DNA of 64,000 bases from an uncultured Armatimonadota bacterium (lineage in GTDB: Bacteria > Armatimonadota > Fimbriimonadia > Fimbriimonadales > Fimbriimonadaceae), in contig CAIYMO010000049.1 in assembly GCA_903927345.1 (NCBI GenBank), forward strand, positions 1 through 64,000, given 5' to 3'. A model generated the notes under the pieces. The model saw nothing but the letters and a program-made list of their open reading frames with translations. It made no database searches and was not told the origin of the DNA. Made by a program: the position numbers and the translations under genes. Each line of letters opens with the position of its first letter. Position 1 is the stretch's first letter. This document shows positions 51,775-60,175 of the stretch, piece by piece.

Positions 51775-52405
51775 TATCGGTGGGGGCATTGTTCTCGCAA
51801 CATCTCTTTACTCCGCTTGGAAGTATGCGACGCTTCCAGACCAGATGCCGATGCACTTTAATGCGCGAGGAGAGGTTGACCGATACGGGTCCAAGCTGGA
51901 AGCGGTACTGTTCTGTCCGATCTTGATGGCGGTTCTACTCGCCGTCTTCGTCCTCATCCCTAGAATGCTTCCCGAGGGGAAAAAGATTGACCCGTTTCAG
52001 AAGGCTTGGGACACCGTGGTGATCACCGTAATGAGCTTTATGGCGTGCGTCCAGTTCATGATCCTCAACCCGGGAATGCTCGGTACCGGCACTGGGCAGG
52101 TTAGGTTCATGATGGCGGCGATGAGCATTCTGTTCATCATCCTCGGAAACATGATGGGCAAGACGGAGCGGAATTACGTCATGGGGATTCGAACCCCATG
52201 GACCCTCGAGTCTGACGAGGTCTGGCACAGAACGCATCGTCTTGGCGGTCAATTGATGGTGGGGGCAGGTGTTGTGTGTTTACCGTTGGCACTTTTGGGA
52301 GTCAACCTGCTCGTCCTCATCGCCATCATCATGGTGTCTTCTCTCTATCCCGTTTGGTACTCCTATGCTCTTTACAAGAAGCTATACCCAGGAGAGAAAT
52401 CGTGA
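51752..52405 (+). CDS. sdpI: SdpI-family membrane protein (DUF1648)
   Basis: A 217-aa integral membrane protein. The N-terminal DUF1648 motif is PDQMPMHFNARGEVDRYGSK, and the SdpI core is MGIRTPWTLESDEVWHRTHRLGGQLMVGAGV. Six membrane helices are likely. In Bacillus, SdpI protects against the SdpC toxin and senses it, holding SdpR at the membrane. No sdpC-like toxin gene is nearby, so the signal is unknown. It overlaps the DUF1990 gene 3' end by 24 bp. Confidence 0.9.
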   Translation: MKLNRTLSIGGGIVLATSLYSAWKYATLPDQMPMHFNARGEVDRYGSKLEAVLFCPILMAVLLAVFVLIPRMLPEGKKIDPFQKAWDTVVITVMSFMACVQFMILNPGMLGTGTGQVRFMMAAMSILFIILGNMMGKTERNYVMGIRTPWTLESDEVWHRTHRLGGQLMVGAGVVCLPLALLGVNLLVLIAIIMVSSLYPVWYSYALYKKLYPGEKS

Positions 52406-52939
52406 TATTGCGGCCTTCCGCGCTCTCTCTTGCATAAACCTGGCTATCGGAATTGCTAGCCAATAGAGCAGACTCTGGGGTCTCGCTTGGCACTTCACGT
52501 TCAGAGTCAATCCCTGGTCGGGATCGAACAGTAACGTAGCTTGCCACCAACCCTTGGCGAAGTGTTGCGTCGTCGTATAGTAACCAATCACGCACCGGCA
52601 ATCGGTTCGTTCCGCAACAGAGATCTCTGTCACAGTTCGCGTGCGATAGCCAAAAAGAAACGGCAGACGGGCGAGTTGCAGCACTCGATCTCCAGCCTTT
52701 AACTCCCTCCGTTCCTGCCGAAATCTGCCATCGAATGTGATGATCTCGTCTGGGTAGTAAGAGCCGTGCATCATCAAGTCAGCGATTCGGCGGAACAGAC
52801 CGCGCTCAGGATCGGTCCCCAATTGAATTGTTACGTCGTCCATGAATTCAACAATCGCCCGGTCCTTCAGCATGCTTGGATGGCCAGATACAAGGGGTTC
52901 ATGGAGCCACGAAAAGGTTTTTTCACTAGTTTCAATCAT
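52382..52939 (-). CDS. DUF1990-like protein
   Basis: A 185-aa protein resembling DUF1990: FRRIADLMMHGSYYPDEI, then RTDCRCVIGYYTTTQHFAKGWWQATLLFDPDQGLTLNVKCQARPQSLLYWLAIPIARFMQERARKAAISRFL. In the known family this forms a hotdog-like barrel of unknown function. It diverges across 29 AT-rich bp from a TIGR01777 epimerase gene, with which such genes often occur together. Confidence 0.7.
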   Translation of the reverse strand: MIETSEKTFSWLHEPLVSGHPSMLKDRAIVEFMDDVTIQLGTDPERGLFRRIADLMMHGSYYPDEIITFDGRFRQERRELKAGDRVLQLARLPFLFGYRTRTVTEISVAERTDCRCVIGYYTTTQHFAKGWWQATLLFDPDQGLTLNVKCQARPQSLLYWLAIPIARFMQERARKAAISRFLSWV

Positions 52940-52968
52940 TTCTGAAATATATATACCATAATTGAATT

Positions 52969-53889
52969 ATGAGGATATTGATCCCTGGAGGCAGTGGTCA
53001 CGTCGGGCAAATACTGGTCCCGTATCTGACTAGCTTGGGCCATGAGGTTCGCGTTCTTTCGCGGTCGGTCGAACCGATCTGGGATCCCGGAGATCCAGAC
53101 TCCGTGGTTCGACATCTTGACTGGGCCGAAGCAGTCGTCAACCTCGCCGGTCGGACGGTCAACTGTCGATACAATCCGAAGAACCTCTCCGAGATGCTTG
53201 AGAGCCGAGTACAGTCGGTAGAAACCATTTCTAAGGCACTGACTGACTGTGCGTATCCACCTCGCGTTTGGCTGCAAGCAAGCACGGCCACAATCTACTC
53301 CCACCGATACGATTCCCCGAACGATGAGGAGTCCGGCATCATTGATCCAACTGAGGGACCACCAAAGTGGAGAGCCTCAGAGCAAATCGCGTTGCAGTGG
53401 GAAGAAGCCTTGTTTCGCGAGTCCCTTCCGACCGTAAGACGGGTTGCACTTCGGTCAGCGATGACCATGTCCGCAACACCAGGTAGCGTTTTCGATGTCA
53501 TGGTCCGCCTTGCCAGGCGAGGGTTGCTTGGAACTTACGGTGATGGTCGCCAGTACGTCAGCTGGATTCACGAACGAGACTTTTGCCGCTCGGTCGAGTT
53601 CTTGCTCCAAGAGAACTCGGTTCAGGGAGCAGTGAACCTTTGCTCACCAAACCCTCTCCCCAATCGAGAGTTCAACAAGATCCTGCGACAAGCGGCCGGT
53701 GCGACGGTAGGACTTCCCTGTCCCAAGTGGGCGCTTGAAATGGGGGCTCTTGCGATGCAAACTGAAACCGAGTTAGTCCTCAAAAGTCGGCGCGTAGTTC
53801 CCCAGCGGCTCCTAGCCGAGGGCTTCACTTTTGAGTTTCCTCAGTGGAACGAAGCTTCCTCGGAGATCGCATCTCGATTAGTGCGGTAG
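52969..53889 (+). CDS. TIGR01777-family NAD(P)-dependent epimerase (YfcH-like)
   Basis: A 306-aa extended SDR. The nucleotide site is RILIPGGSGHVGQILVPYL (GxxGxxG), followed by DWAEAVVNLAGRTVNCRYNPKNLSEMLESRVQSVETI, the TIGR01777 hallmark, and later YVSWIHERDFCRSVEFLL and AVNLCSPNPLPNREF. Family members are linked to cell-division inhibition or dehydration reactions, but the substrate is unknown. The usual catalytic Tyr region reads TATIYSHRYD. Confidence 0.85.
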   Translation: MRILIPGGSGHVGQILVPYLTSLGHEVRVLSRSVEPIWDPGDPDSVVRHLDWAEAVVNLAGRTVNCRYNPKNLSEMLESRVQSVETISKALTDCAYPPRVWLQASTATIYSHRYDSPNDEESGIIDPTEGPPKWRASEQIALQWEEALFRESLPTVRRVALRSAMTMSATPGSVFDVMVRLARRGLLGTYGDGRQYVSWIHERDFCRSVEFLLQENSVQGAVNLCSPNPLPNREFNKILRQAAGATVGLPCPKWALEMGALAMQTETELVLKSRRVVPQRLLAEGFTFEFPQWNEASSEIASRLVR

Positions 53890-53917
53890 TTGGGATACCA
53901 TAGGCAAAGAGCCTGCT

Positions 53918-54274
53918 ATGCCGACCTTACGCATCACCCTGATTGATCCGCCGGAAGAATTTGCGCCTTACGGAAAGATTCACCACAAGATGCAACTCAA
54001 GAAGGGATTCTTGCAACCGGTTGAGCCAAATGTTTACGAGACGTCCTTCGAGCTAGTCGATGGTGTCCCCAAAGGGGAGATTGTCCACTATCATGGCGAT
54101 AAGCGTCGATTCATATACATTCAATGGCTGGGTTCGCACGGTCAGATGTTTCGTCGCATCAAGCTGCTCTTTGAACACTTTATGGATTCAGATGCGGAGC
54201 GGTATGAAGTCAGTATCGCCGGCACTATGAAGGATGGTTCGCCAGCCTGTTCAACGGCCAAGGTAATCCCGTAG
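53918..54274 (+). CDS. DUF5990-like hypothetical protein (118 aa)
   Basis: A 118-aa strand-rich protein, LRITLIDPPEEFAPYGKIHHKMQLKKGFLQP, then GDKRRFIYIQWLGSHGQMFRRIKLLFEHF. The RRFIYI..W.GS.GQ...RRIK pattern resembles DUF5990, of unknown function. It lies 28 bp after the epimerase gene and 9 bp before the zinc peptidase gene, probably in one transcript. Confidence 0.6.
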   Translation: MPTLRITLIDPPEEFAPYGKIHHKMQLKKGFLQPVEPNVYETSFELVDGVPKGEIVHYHGDKRRFIYIQWLGSHGQMFRRIKLLFEHFMDSDAERYEVSIAGTMKDGSPACSTAKVIP

Positions 54275-54283
54275 ACTATCGGT

Positions 54284-55132
54284 ATGCGTCTGGACGAAGT
54301 AGAGGAGAGTTCTAATGTCGAGGATCGGCGTGGATCCATTCCCAAAGGCGGGGCAATTGCCGGCGGTGGAATTGGTCTTTTGGTGATTGTCATCATCGTT
54401 TCTCTACTTGGAGGCGACCCTCAGCAGGTAATCGATGCATCTCGAACGATGCAGGCGGGGGCTCCGCAATCGAAAACCAGCGCTGCTCCGATCAACGACG
54501 AAGCAAAGATGTTCGTCTCCAAGATCCTTAAAGAGACCGAAGATGTTTGGACGGACATTTTCCGCGAGAATGGGATGACCTACCAAAAGCCGAATCTGGT
54601 CGTTTTTGCGGACCGAGTCGAGTCTGGGTGTGGAATTGCAGATGCCGGCGTTGGACCCTTTTACTGTCCTGCGGATAGCAAGGTCTATATTGATCCCACG
54701 TTTTACGAAACGATGGAGCGACAGCTAGGAGCAGGGGGAGATTTCGCTCAAGCCTACGTTGTTGCCCATGAAGTCGGACACCACGTTCAGAACTTACTCG
54801 GGACCGCGGCAAAGGTTGATTCGGCTCGGCGCCGAATGTCCGAAAAACAGTTCAACCAGATTTCGGTCCGGATGGAGCTGCAGGCCGATTTCTACGCAGG
54901 TGTTTGGGCTAAGCGAGCAAAGCGCTTAAAACTCGACCGGCAAGACATCGAAGAAGCGATGAACGCTGCAACCCAGATCGGAGACGATACGTTGCAACAG
55001 CGAGGTCAGGGATATGTTGAACCAGAGAAGTTCACGCATGGAACCTCAGCTCAGCGGGTTCGGTGGTTTATGAAGGGATATCAATCGGGCGACATCCGAG
55101 ACGGGGATACAATTAGTGCTCGGAGTCTGTGA
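54284..55132 (+). CDS. YpfJ-type neutral zinc metallopeptidase
   Basis: A 282-aa protein anchored by one N-terminal membrane helix (GGAIAGGGIGLLVIVIIVSLLGG). The mature domain shows DAGVGPFYCPADSKVYIDPTFYETM and the zinc site HEVGHHVQNLLG near residues 163-174, with RMELQADFYAGVWA giving the third ligand, as in YpfJ/zinicin-like peptidases. It probably acts in the periplasm. The substrate is unknown. Confidence 0.9.
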   Translation: MRLDEVEESSNVEDRRGSIPKGGAIAGGGIGLLVIVIIVSLLGGDPQQVIDASRTMQAGAPQSKTSAAPINDEAKMFVSKILKETEDVWTDIFRENGMTYQKPNLVVFADRVESGCGIADAGVGPFYCPADSKVYIDPTFYETMERQLGAGGDFAQAYVVAHEVGHHVQNLLGTAAKVDSARRRMSEKQFNQISVRMELQADFYAGVWAKRAKRLKLDRQDIEEAMNAATQIGDDTLQQRGQGYVEPEKFTHGTSAQRVRWFMKGYQSGDIRDGDTISARSL

Positions 55133-55166
55133 TTGGGATCACCCCATTCAAATGTCCCGCCACCCA

Positions 55167-56159
55167 CTACTCCCGATCAACTGCATCTGTCGAAGAGTTA
55201 GGCCTTAATGCGGAATAATGCCGGCGAAGCCTGAGCCATCGGTAGACGTACACAGCGAAAAAGCCCGCACAACCATATAACAAGAGGTCGGCCCAAAGCG
55301 GAAGCCTTGGGGTGAACGTGAGGTAGGCGTCACCCTTCGCATCGGACGGAAATGGAAGGCTATCCCAAACGGTTAACTCAGTTGCCTCACCCAAATCGTC
55401 GAAGCTGACTTGAAGATCTCTTGCAAGCTGGAACCGGGATTCTTTCGAGACGGGCACGTTCCAATCTGAAGAACCGAGACTCTTTTGCAAGACTGAAGCA
55501 GAGGCAATTCCATCGGCCAAAACCATAACTCGAAGTCGACTACTCTCTTCCGACCTATTTGAGGAAGGCACAAAATAGGGGAAAAATGGAGTGCTCGTCT
55601 TGAACGACATCCGAATTGGCGACAACTCAGAGTTCTTTTCCTCAACCTTCAATTTGAAGGCGGTGAGATACCATCGCCGTTTGAGATAATAGTTCGCCCA
55701 TGACTCGATATCGGTGGACGCTTTGTAGCCGTGCTCGCGTAGGTATCGGGTGAGATCGGACGAGTTCGTGGACCGGAGGGTTGTGGCTTCGTACTGCCCG
55801 AGGTCGACAACCTGAGCAATTTCAACAGAAGCATCGGCTGCCGGAGCTGCTTCGGCAGACGCAGATGCACAGCCTATTTCTAGCCTAAACGGTTGAGGGC
55901 GAAGCGCCTCAAGGTGGTAAAAAGCGTTCTGATTGGCTAACGCGAGGTTTGGGATGGAAGGGCTTGGGGCGATGAACCCAATATCCTTCCCTTCTGCCTT
56001 GAAGCTAGCACTTCTTATGAAGTGCTCCGTTTGAGTTTTTGAGTTCCAGATGACAATATCCTCCTGACCCAAAAACTTGACTTGACCAGATCCCACTCCG
56101 CAGCATGCCCAACTTTGGTAGGCCGCAAACAGGGCTAAAGTCGTCCAGAGGCGCTTCAT
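55167..56159 (-). CDS. DUF2330 family exported protein
   Basis: A 330-aa protein with a signal peptide (MKRLWTTLALFAAYQSWA), then CCGVGSGQVKFLGQEDIVIWNSKTQTEHFI, the DUF2330 opening. A C-terminal membrane helix (LWADLLLYGCAGFFAVYVYRWL) follows a long strand-rich domain, giving a single-pass envelope protein. The function is unknown. It diverges from the SBP5 lipoprotein gene by 35 bp. Confidence 0.85.
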   Translation of the reverse strand: MKRLWTTLALFAAYQSWACCGVGSGQVKFLGQEDIVIWNSKTQTEHFIRSASFKAEGKDIGFIAPSPSIPNLALANQNAFYHLEALRPQPFRLEIGCASASAEAAPAADASVEIAQVVDLGQYEATTLRSTNSSDLTRYLREHGYKASTDIESWANYYLKRRWYLTAFKLKVEEKNSELSPIRMSFKTSTPFFPYFVPSSNRSEESSRLRVMVLADGIASASVLQKSLGSSDWNVPVSKESRFQLARDLQVSFDDLGEATELTVWDSLPFPSDAKGDAYLTFTPRLPLWADLLLYGCAGFFAVYVYRWLRLRRHYSALRPNSSTDAVDRE

Positions 56160-56194
56160 GGTGGGAAGTTTAGCAGGGTTGGTAAGCTCTGTAA

Positions 56195-57580
56195 ATGCGT
56201 TCGTGGTTGCTCGTCGGAATTTTGCTCGCTGGGTGTAGCGGAGGGTTTAGCGAGAGAGGAAATCGGCAGGCGAGCGAGTACCGATGGCTTCTGCGCTACG
56301 ATGTCAAAACTCTTGACCCAGCGGCGATTAACGACTGGACAACAGGAGAGGTACTGCACTACCTCTATCCAACTGTCGGCGAACTCTGTGACATCTCCGC
56401 CTCCGACGACAATAAGTCGTATACGTTAACGGTTAAGAACACGTATTTCAGCGGTGATGCCAAGCAGGAGGTGGGTGCCGTGGACATTGCGCACACGCTT
56501 GAGAGGTGCATGAAGCCCGAAGTACAGAGCGGCCTTGCCAGCCTCTTCGTAACGGAGATCGAAGGCGCTGAGGCGTTCGCTAGTGGAAAATCGGAGCACA
56601 TCTCTGGGATTTCAATAAGCGGAAACCAAGTGACACTCTCGCTCACAAAGCCGGACACTGTCTTTGCAGACAAATTGAAGAGCCGATCCTTGGGTGTTGT
56701 CAACCACAAACTAACCAAGCTGAACGAGCCAATAAAGGACTGGAAGCCAGGCTACGGAGCAAGCCGCTTCTCCCTCAAGTCGTTTGTTCCCGGCACAGAA
56801 TGGGTCGTCGATAATGGTGCAGAATCGATCAAGTTTCAGTTCGTCGGCGACTCGGCATCTCGGAAAACTCAATTCGATGTCGACAAAGCAGACCAAGCAA
56901 TGTTTGCTGCGCACGAGATTCCTGTCGTCAAGGGTCACTCGATGCTCACCAAGGGCGGCCCGACGACCTTGGTTTACCTTCAGTTCAATCAGAAGATTGC
57001 ACCTTTCAACGATCGGGCGAACCGCCTGGCAATCGTCTCGAACCTCGAGACCGGTGGCCTGGGAAACATTTTGGACAACAAAGTCGACCCTCCGGCTGGA
57101 TTTGGCACACTGAGCAGCCTTGGAAAAAGCGTGACCGGATTCAAAGCCACCCAACCCAAGCCGTTCGAATTTGATCTTGTCTACGCGGACATTGGACACT
57201 CAAACCCCGTTGTTGAGGTGATCATCACCCAGCTGCGGAAACTGGGGATCAAGGCGAGCGCAAAGCCTATGACGTCGGGTGGGCTCATCGCCGCCAACAA
57301 CCGAGGTGAGCTTCCGTGCCTCTTTACAGGCTGGCAACCTGATTTCCCAGGGCCGCTCAATACGGTTCCCTATCTGTTCCACAGCAAGAGCCCGGAGAAC
57401 CATTCAGGATTCGCTGATCCTCAGGTCGATCAGTACATCGATCTGGCCCAGGCCGGAACCGACCCCGATACAAACATCGCACGAGCCCTCGATCTGATTC
57501 ACCAGAACATCCCCGGAGTGCCGTTGTATGTTCAACGTGACTTAGTTTTGAAGCGCCGTGAGCCGCCATCCCCGCTCTAG
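56195..57580 (+). CDS. Solute-binding lipoprotein of an SBP5 (peptide/nickel) ABC transporter
   Basis: A 461-aa lipoprotein (LLVGILLAGC, Cys14). The mature part begins YRWLLRYDVKTLDPAAINDWTTGEVLHYLYPTVGELCD and carries the SBP5 pattern AVDIAHTLERCM, GYGASRFSLKSFVPGTEWVV and LVYLQFNQKIAPFNDRANRLAIVSNLE. It is shorter than most (about 500-550 aa). No permease or ATPase genes follow, so its transporter must be encoded elsewhere or it serves as a sensor. Confidence 0.87.
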   Translation: MRSWLLVGILLAGCSGGFSERGNRQASEYRWLLRYDVKTLDPAAINDWTTGEVLHYLYPTVGELCDISASDDNKSYTLTVKNTYFSGDAKQEVGAVDIAHTLERCMKPEVQSGLASLFVTEIEGAEAFASGKSEHISGISISGNQVTLSLTKPDTVFADKLKSRSLGVVNHKLTKLNEPIKDWKPGYGASRFSLKSFVPGTEWVVDNGAESIKFQFVGDSASRKTQFDVDKADQAMFAAHEIPVVKGHSMLTKGGPTTLVYLQFNQKIAPFNDRANRLAIVSNLETGGLGNILDNKVDPPAGFGTLSSLGKSVTGFKATQPKPFEFDLVYADIGHSNPVVEVIITQLRKLGIKASAKPMTSGGLIAANNRGELPCLFTGWQPDFPGPLNTVPYLFHSKSPENHSGFADPQVDQYIDLAQAGTDPDTNIARALDLIHQNIPGVPLYVQRDLVLKRREPPSPL

Positions 57581-57684
57581 TTAGTCGACTGACGATGCGG
57601 TTGTGATGAAACCCGTGCAATTCTGTCGAAGCTGAGGCGCCTCGCAGAGTAGCGTCAAATCATCATCAGAATTGACAAATGATA

Positions 57685-57704
57685 GGTGGGGCGTCAAACC
57701 CACC
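57685..57704 (+). other. Hairpin just before the pseudopilin start
   Basis: GGTGGG and CCCACC pair across an 8-nt loop, ending 8 bp before the ATG at 57713. The only Shine-Dalgarno-like bases (AGGTGGGG) lie inside the stem. It may limit translation, but the stem is short. Confidence 0.3.
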
Positions 57705-57712
57705 ATCTTTGT

Positions 57713-58531
57713 ATGCGACGGGCTTTTACTCTCATCGAACTTCTGGTTGTCATCGCGATCATCGCGATTCTGGCTGCGATTTTGTTCCCCGTCTTCTCGC
57801 AAGCAAAGCTCGCGGCTAAGAAGACCTCGAGCATCAGCAATATGAAGCAGATCGCTCTCGGGACTCAGCTTTATATCGGCGACGCGGATGACGTATTACC
57901 TCCACTCCGCTGGTACAACCCTGCCGACCTCTCCATTCCAAGCACCTACGGCTTCTACTTTTATCCCGTACTTCTGCAGCCTTACACGAAGAACACCGAG
58001 TTGTTCCTTGACCCGAACGATAAGGGAGATGACTCAGCTATGCGATTCTCTGCCTGCCCTGCTGCGGCTCGGTTCGACAAGTCTGGATGTGCCTACTGGT
58101 ATCTCACCGGAGCGTTTCCAAGCTACGGATTCAACCGGAAATATCTCAACACTGCAACTACCGGTGCGTTCGGTGCACTCTCCTACTCAGGTGTCTCAGC
58201 CACGTCGCTAGCCGCCCCGGCCGAAACGGTCATCTTTGCCGAAGCAACCGGTAAGGACCTAGTTTCACCCGGGCAGCCGATCGTCCGACAGCCTGTGGGT
58301 TACCACCGTGTAGACGCTCCCTCGTTCTGGCTCCCAGCCGCCTCGGCAGACCCAGCCGCGATAGGAATCGATGCTCGCACCCAGGGCCAGCTCTGGGGGC
58401 GCTACGACCCGAAGAAGGTTATCGTCAACTGGCTCGATGGTCACACGAAATTCGTCCCGATCAACTCTTTGGTCGGTCAGGGTACGACGGTCGCAGAGCG
58501 CGACCGATTCTGGAACGGACTGGGCAACTAA
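57713..58531 (+). CDS. DUF1559-type pseudopilin (second copy)
   Basis: The ATG at 57713 gives [20 protein letters not shown] and [19 protein letters not shown], nearly identical to the first 36 residues of the pseudopilin at 7405-8382; an upstream in-frame start would add nine odd residues. The 272-aa product has the DUF1559-like [15 protein letters not shown] and a closing [14 protein letters not shown] segment. It has no lipoprotein partner and is followed at once by a terminator, so it stands alone. Confidence 0.88.
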   Translation: MRRAFTLIELLVVIAIIAILAAILFPVFSQAKLAAKKTSSISNMKQIALGTQLYIGDADDVLPPLRWYNPADLSIPSTYGFYFYPVLLQPYTKNTELFLDPNDKGDDSAMRFSACPAAARFDKSGCAYWYLTGAFPSYGFNRKYLNTATTGAFGALSYSGVSATSLAAPAETVIFAEATGKDLVSPGQPIVRQPVGYHRVDAPSFWLPAASADPAAIGIDARTQGQLWGRYDPKKVIVNWLDGHTKFVPINSLVGQGTTVAERDRFWNGLGN

Positions 58532-58533
58532 AC

Positions 58534-58577
58534 AAAAAAAGAACGCCCGAGCGCAATTCGTGCTCGGGCGGTTTTTT
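58534..58577. terminator. Bidirectional intrinsic terminator
   Basis: CGCCCGAGC (58544-58552) pairs with GCTCGGGCG (58562-58570). The stem is flanked by seven A before it (T-run on the reverse strand) and six T after it. It serves both the pseudopilin gene and the convergent OB-fold gene. Confidence 0.88.
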
Positions 58578-58593
58578 GTCTTTGGAAGAAGAC

Positions 58594-58980
58594 TTACTTG
58601 CTAAGAATCTTCAGCTTCGGAGTTTCGCCTTTCTTTCCACCGACGGTCACTTGGTTCTTCACCGAGAAATCCTCGTTGATTTTGTGCTCCTTCTCAAACT
58701 TCCCTTCGACTTCAACTTTGTCGCCGTCTTTGGGAGCCTTGTCGAGCTTGCCTCGACCGTAAATCGAGATCTTTTCATTTCCGTCCTTAAGGTCGAAGAC
58801 GTAGTAGTCGTTGCCTGCCTTGCTTGTTTTGGCTTTGAACTTGTCAACAGTTCCGGTGACTTTGACGGTCTTCTTATCAAAGCTTTCTGGCTTCTTAACT
58901 AAGTCGGCTACTTTAGCAACGTCAGCTGCGAATGCCACCACGACAAGGCCAGCGAGGATCAGAGAGAGTGTTCGTTTCAT
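58594..58980 (-). CDS. Exported OB-fold protein (tRNA_anti-like, 128 aa)
   Basis: The ATG at 58980 opens a signal peptide (MKRTLSLILAGLVVVAFA); the longer frame to 59040 only shadows apt. The mature domain VADLVKKPESFDKKTVKVTGTVDKFKAKTSKAGNDYYVFDLKDGNEKISIYGRGKLDKAPKDGDKVEVEGKF follows the OB-fold pattern. It is Lys-rich. Similar exported OB domains bind sugars or nucleic acid; the role here is unknown. It lies 4 bp after apt. Confidence 0.8.
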   Translation of the reverse strand: MKRTLSLILAGLVVVAFAADVAKVADLVKKPESFDKKTVKVTGTVDKFKAKTSKAGNDYYVFDLKDGNEKISIYGRGKLDKAPKDGDKVEVEGKFEKEHKINEDFSVKNQVTVGGKKGETPKLKILSK

Positions 58981-58984
58981 AGTC

Positions 58985-59506
58985 TTAGAATTCCAGTAGG
59001 GCGTGAACTGATTTTTCGCCCAGAGCCTTCTTTCCATCAAGGAAAGTCAAATCGATCATAAAGCCAAAGCCTGCGACCTCACCACCGAGACGCTCAACGA
59101 GTCGTTGCGCAGCTGCGGCGGTTCCACCGGTTGCCAAAAGATCGTCGACAATGTACGCCTTTTGTCCGGGCTGAATTGCGTCGGTGTGCATCTCGACCGT
59201 GTTCGTTCCGTATTCAAGCGAATACTCTTCGGTAATTCGCTCATAAGGAAGCTTGCCAAGTTTTCGAACCATAGCGAAAGGAAGCTTCGCCTGGAGCGCG
59301 ATCGGCGTGCCGAAGACAAATCCGCGGCTTTCGATGCCGACGATGACATCGGCTCCGCTTGCCAGGGCTTTTTCGGTCATCAGGTCGATGACTTGTTGGA
59401 ATGCCGCCGGGTCTTCGAGGACCGGAGTGATGTCTTTGAATAGGATTCCTGGTTTAGGAAAATCGGGTACATCGCGGATAAGCGACGCGGCGAGGAGCTC
59501 AGCCAT
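58985..59506 (-). CDS. apt: Adenine phosphoribosyltransferase
   Basis: A 173-aa enzyme of normal length: RDVPDFPKPGILFKDITPVL at the N-terminus, GIESRGFVFG, the long loop KLPYERITEEYSLEYGTNTVEMH and the PRPP motif IVDDLLATGGTAAA. It makes AMP from adenine and PRPP, a purine salvage step that also recovers adenine from the methyl cycle. It diverges from the YedK-like gene by 27 bp. Confidence 0.95.
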   Translation of the reverse strand: MAELLAASLIRDVPDFPKPGILFKDITPVLEDPAAFQQVIDLMTEKALASGADVIVGIESRGFVFGTPIALQAKLPFAMVRKLGKLPYERITEEYSLEYGTNTVEMHTDAIQPGQKAYIVDDLLATGGTAAAAQRLVERLGGEVAGFGFMIDLTFLDGKKALGEKSVHALLEF

Positions 59507-59533
59507 TTCTAGGTTAGAATACCTGGTAGCTCA

Positions 59534-60175
59534 ATGTGCTCGGTTTACTACGCCAACCTCACCGCCGAGAAGCTCCAACGTGAGCTTCCTTTTTCGGTTC
59601 TTGAAGGTTACTCTCTACAGCAAAACCGAGGCATTCTTCGACCAACGGACTGGGTCGATGCCATCTGCCAGCAGGGCGTGCTTCAGCCGATGCGCTGGGG
59701 GTTTTCTCCCTCGTGGAGCCAGGAAGACTGGAAGGCAAAGCTGATCAACATTCGAGCCGAGACGGCGGCAGAAAAGCCAATGTTTAAGGCGGCCTTCCGC
59801 GGCCGAGGGGCTGTACTCCCCGTTAGTGGGTACTTCGAGTGGACCGATGAGCTCGTTGAAGTTCCTTCCGAACAAGGCAACTTGTTCGATGAGGGCCGGC
59901 CAACGAAAGTGCTGCAGAAAAAGCACGCACTAGTTCTTCGAGGTCACGACCCCTTCTTCTTCCCTGCGTTGTTTGAGGACTATCTGGACCCAAACGGATC
60001 TGAAATTCGAACAGTCGGAATCATGACTTGCGAGCCCAATGGGTTCACACGTCGGTTCCACAACCGGATGCCCGTCGTGCTGACGGGTCGCCAAGCTTCT
60101 GAGTGGCTCCGATTTGGGCCTTCTGGGTTACTCAGTCCACCGCCATACGCAGCGATGGACGCATTCGCGGTCTAG
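59534..60175 (+). CDS. yedK: SOS-response-associated (YedK/HMCES) abasic-site protein
   Basis: A 213-aa SRAP protein. Cys2 (MCSVYY) would form the thiazolidine link to abasic sites in single-stranded DNA. QPMRWGFSPSW, the asparagine in NIRAET, the glutamate in GYFEW and the histidine in FHNRMPVVL complete the active site. It shields abasic DNA from breaks. No LexA box is obvious upstream. Confidence 0.92.
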   Translation: MCSVYYANLTAEKLQRELPFSVLEGYSLQQNRGILRPTDWVDAICQQGVLQPMRWGFSPSWSQEDWKAKLINIRAETAAEKPMFKAAFRGRGAVLPVSGYFEWTDELVEVPSEQGNLFDEGRPTKVLQKKHALVLRGHDPFFFPALFEDYLDPNGSEIRTVGIMTCEPNGFTRRFHNRMPVVLTGRQASEWLRFGPSGLLSPPPYAAMDAFAV

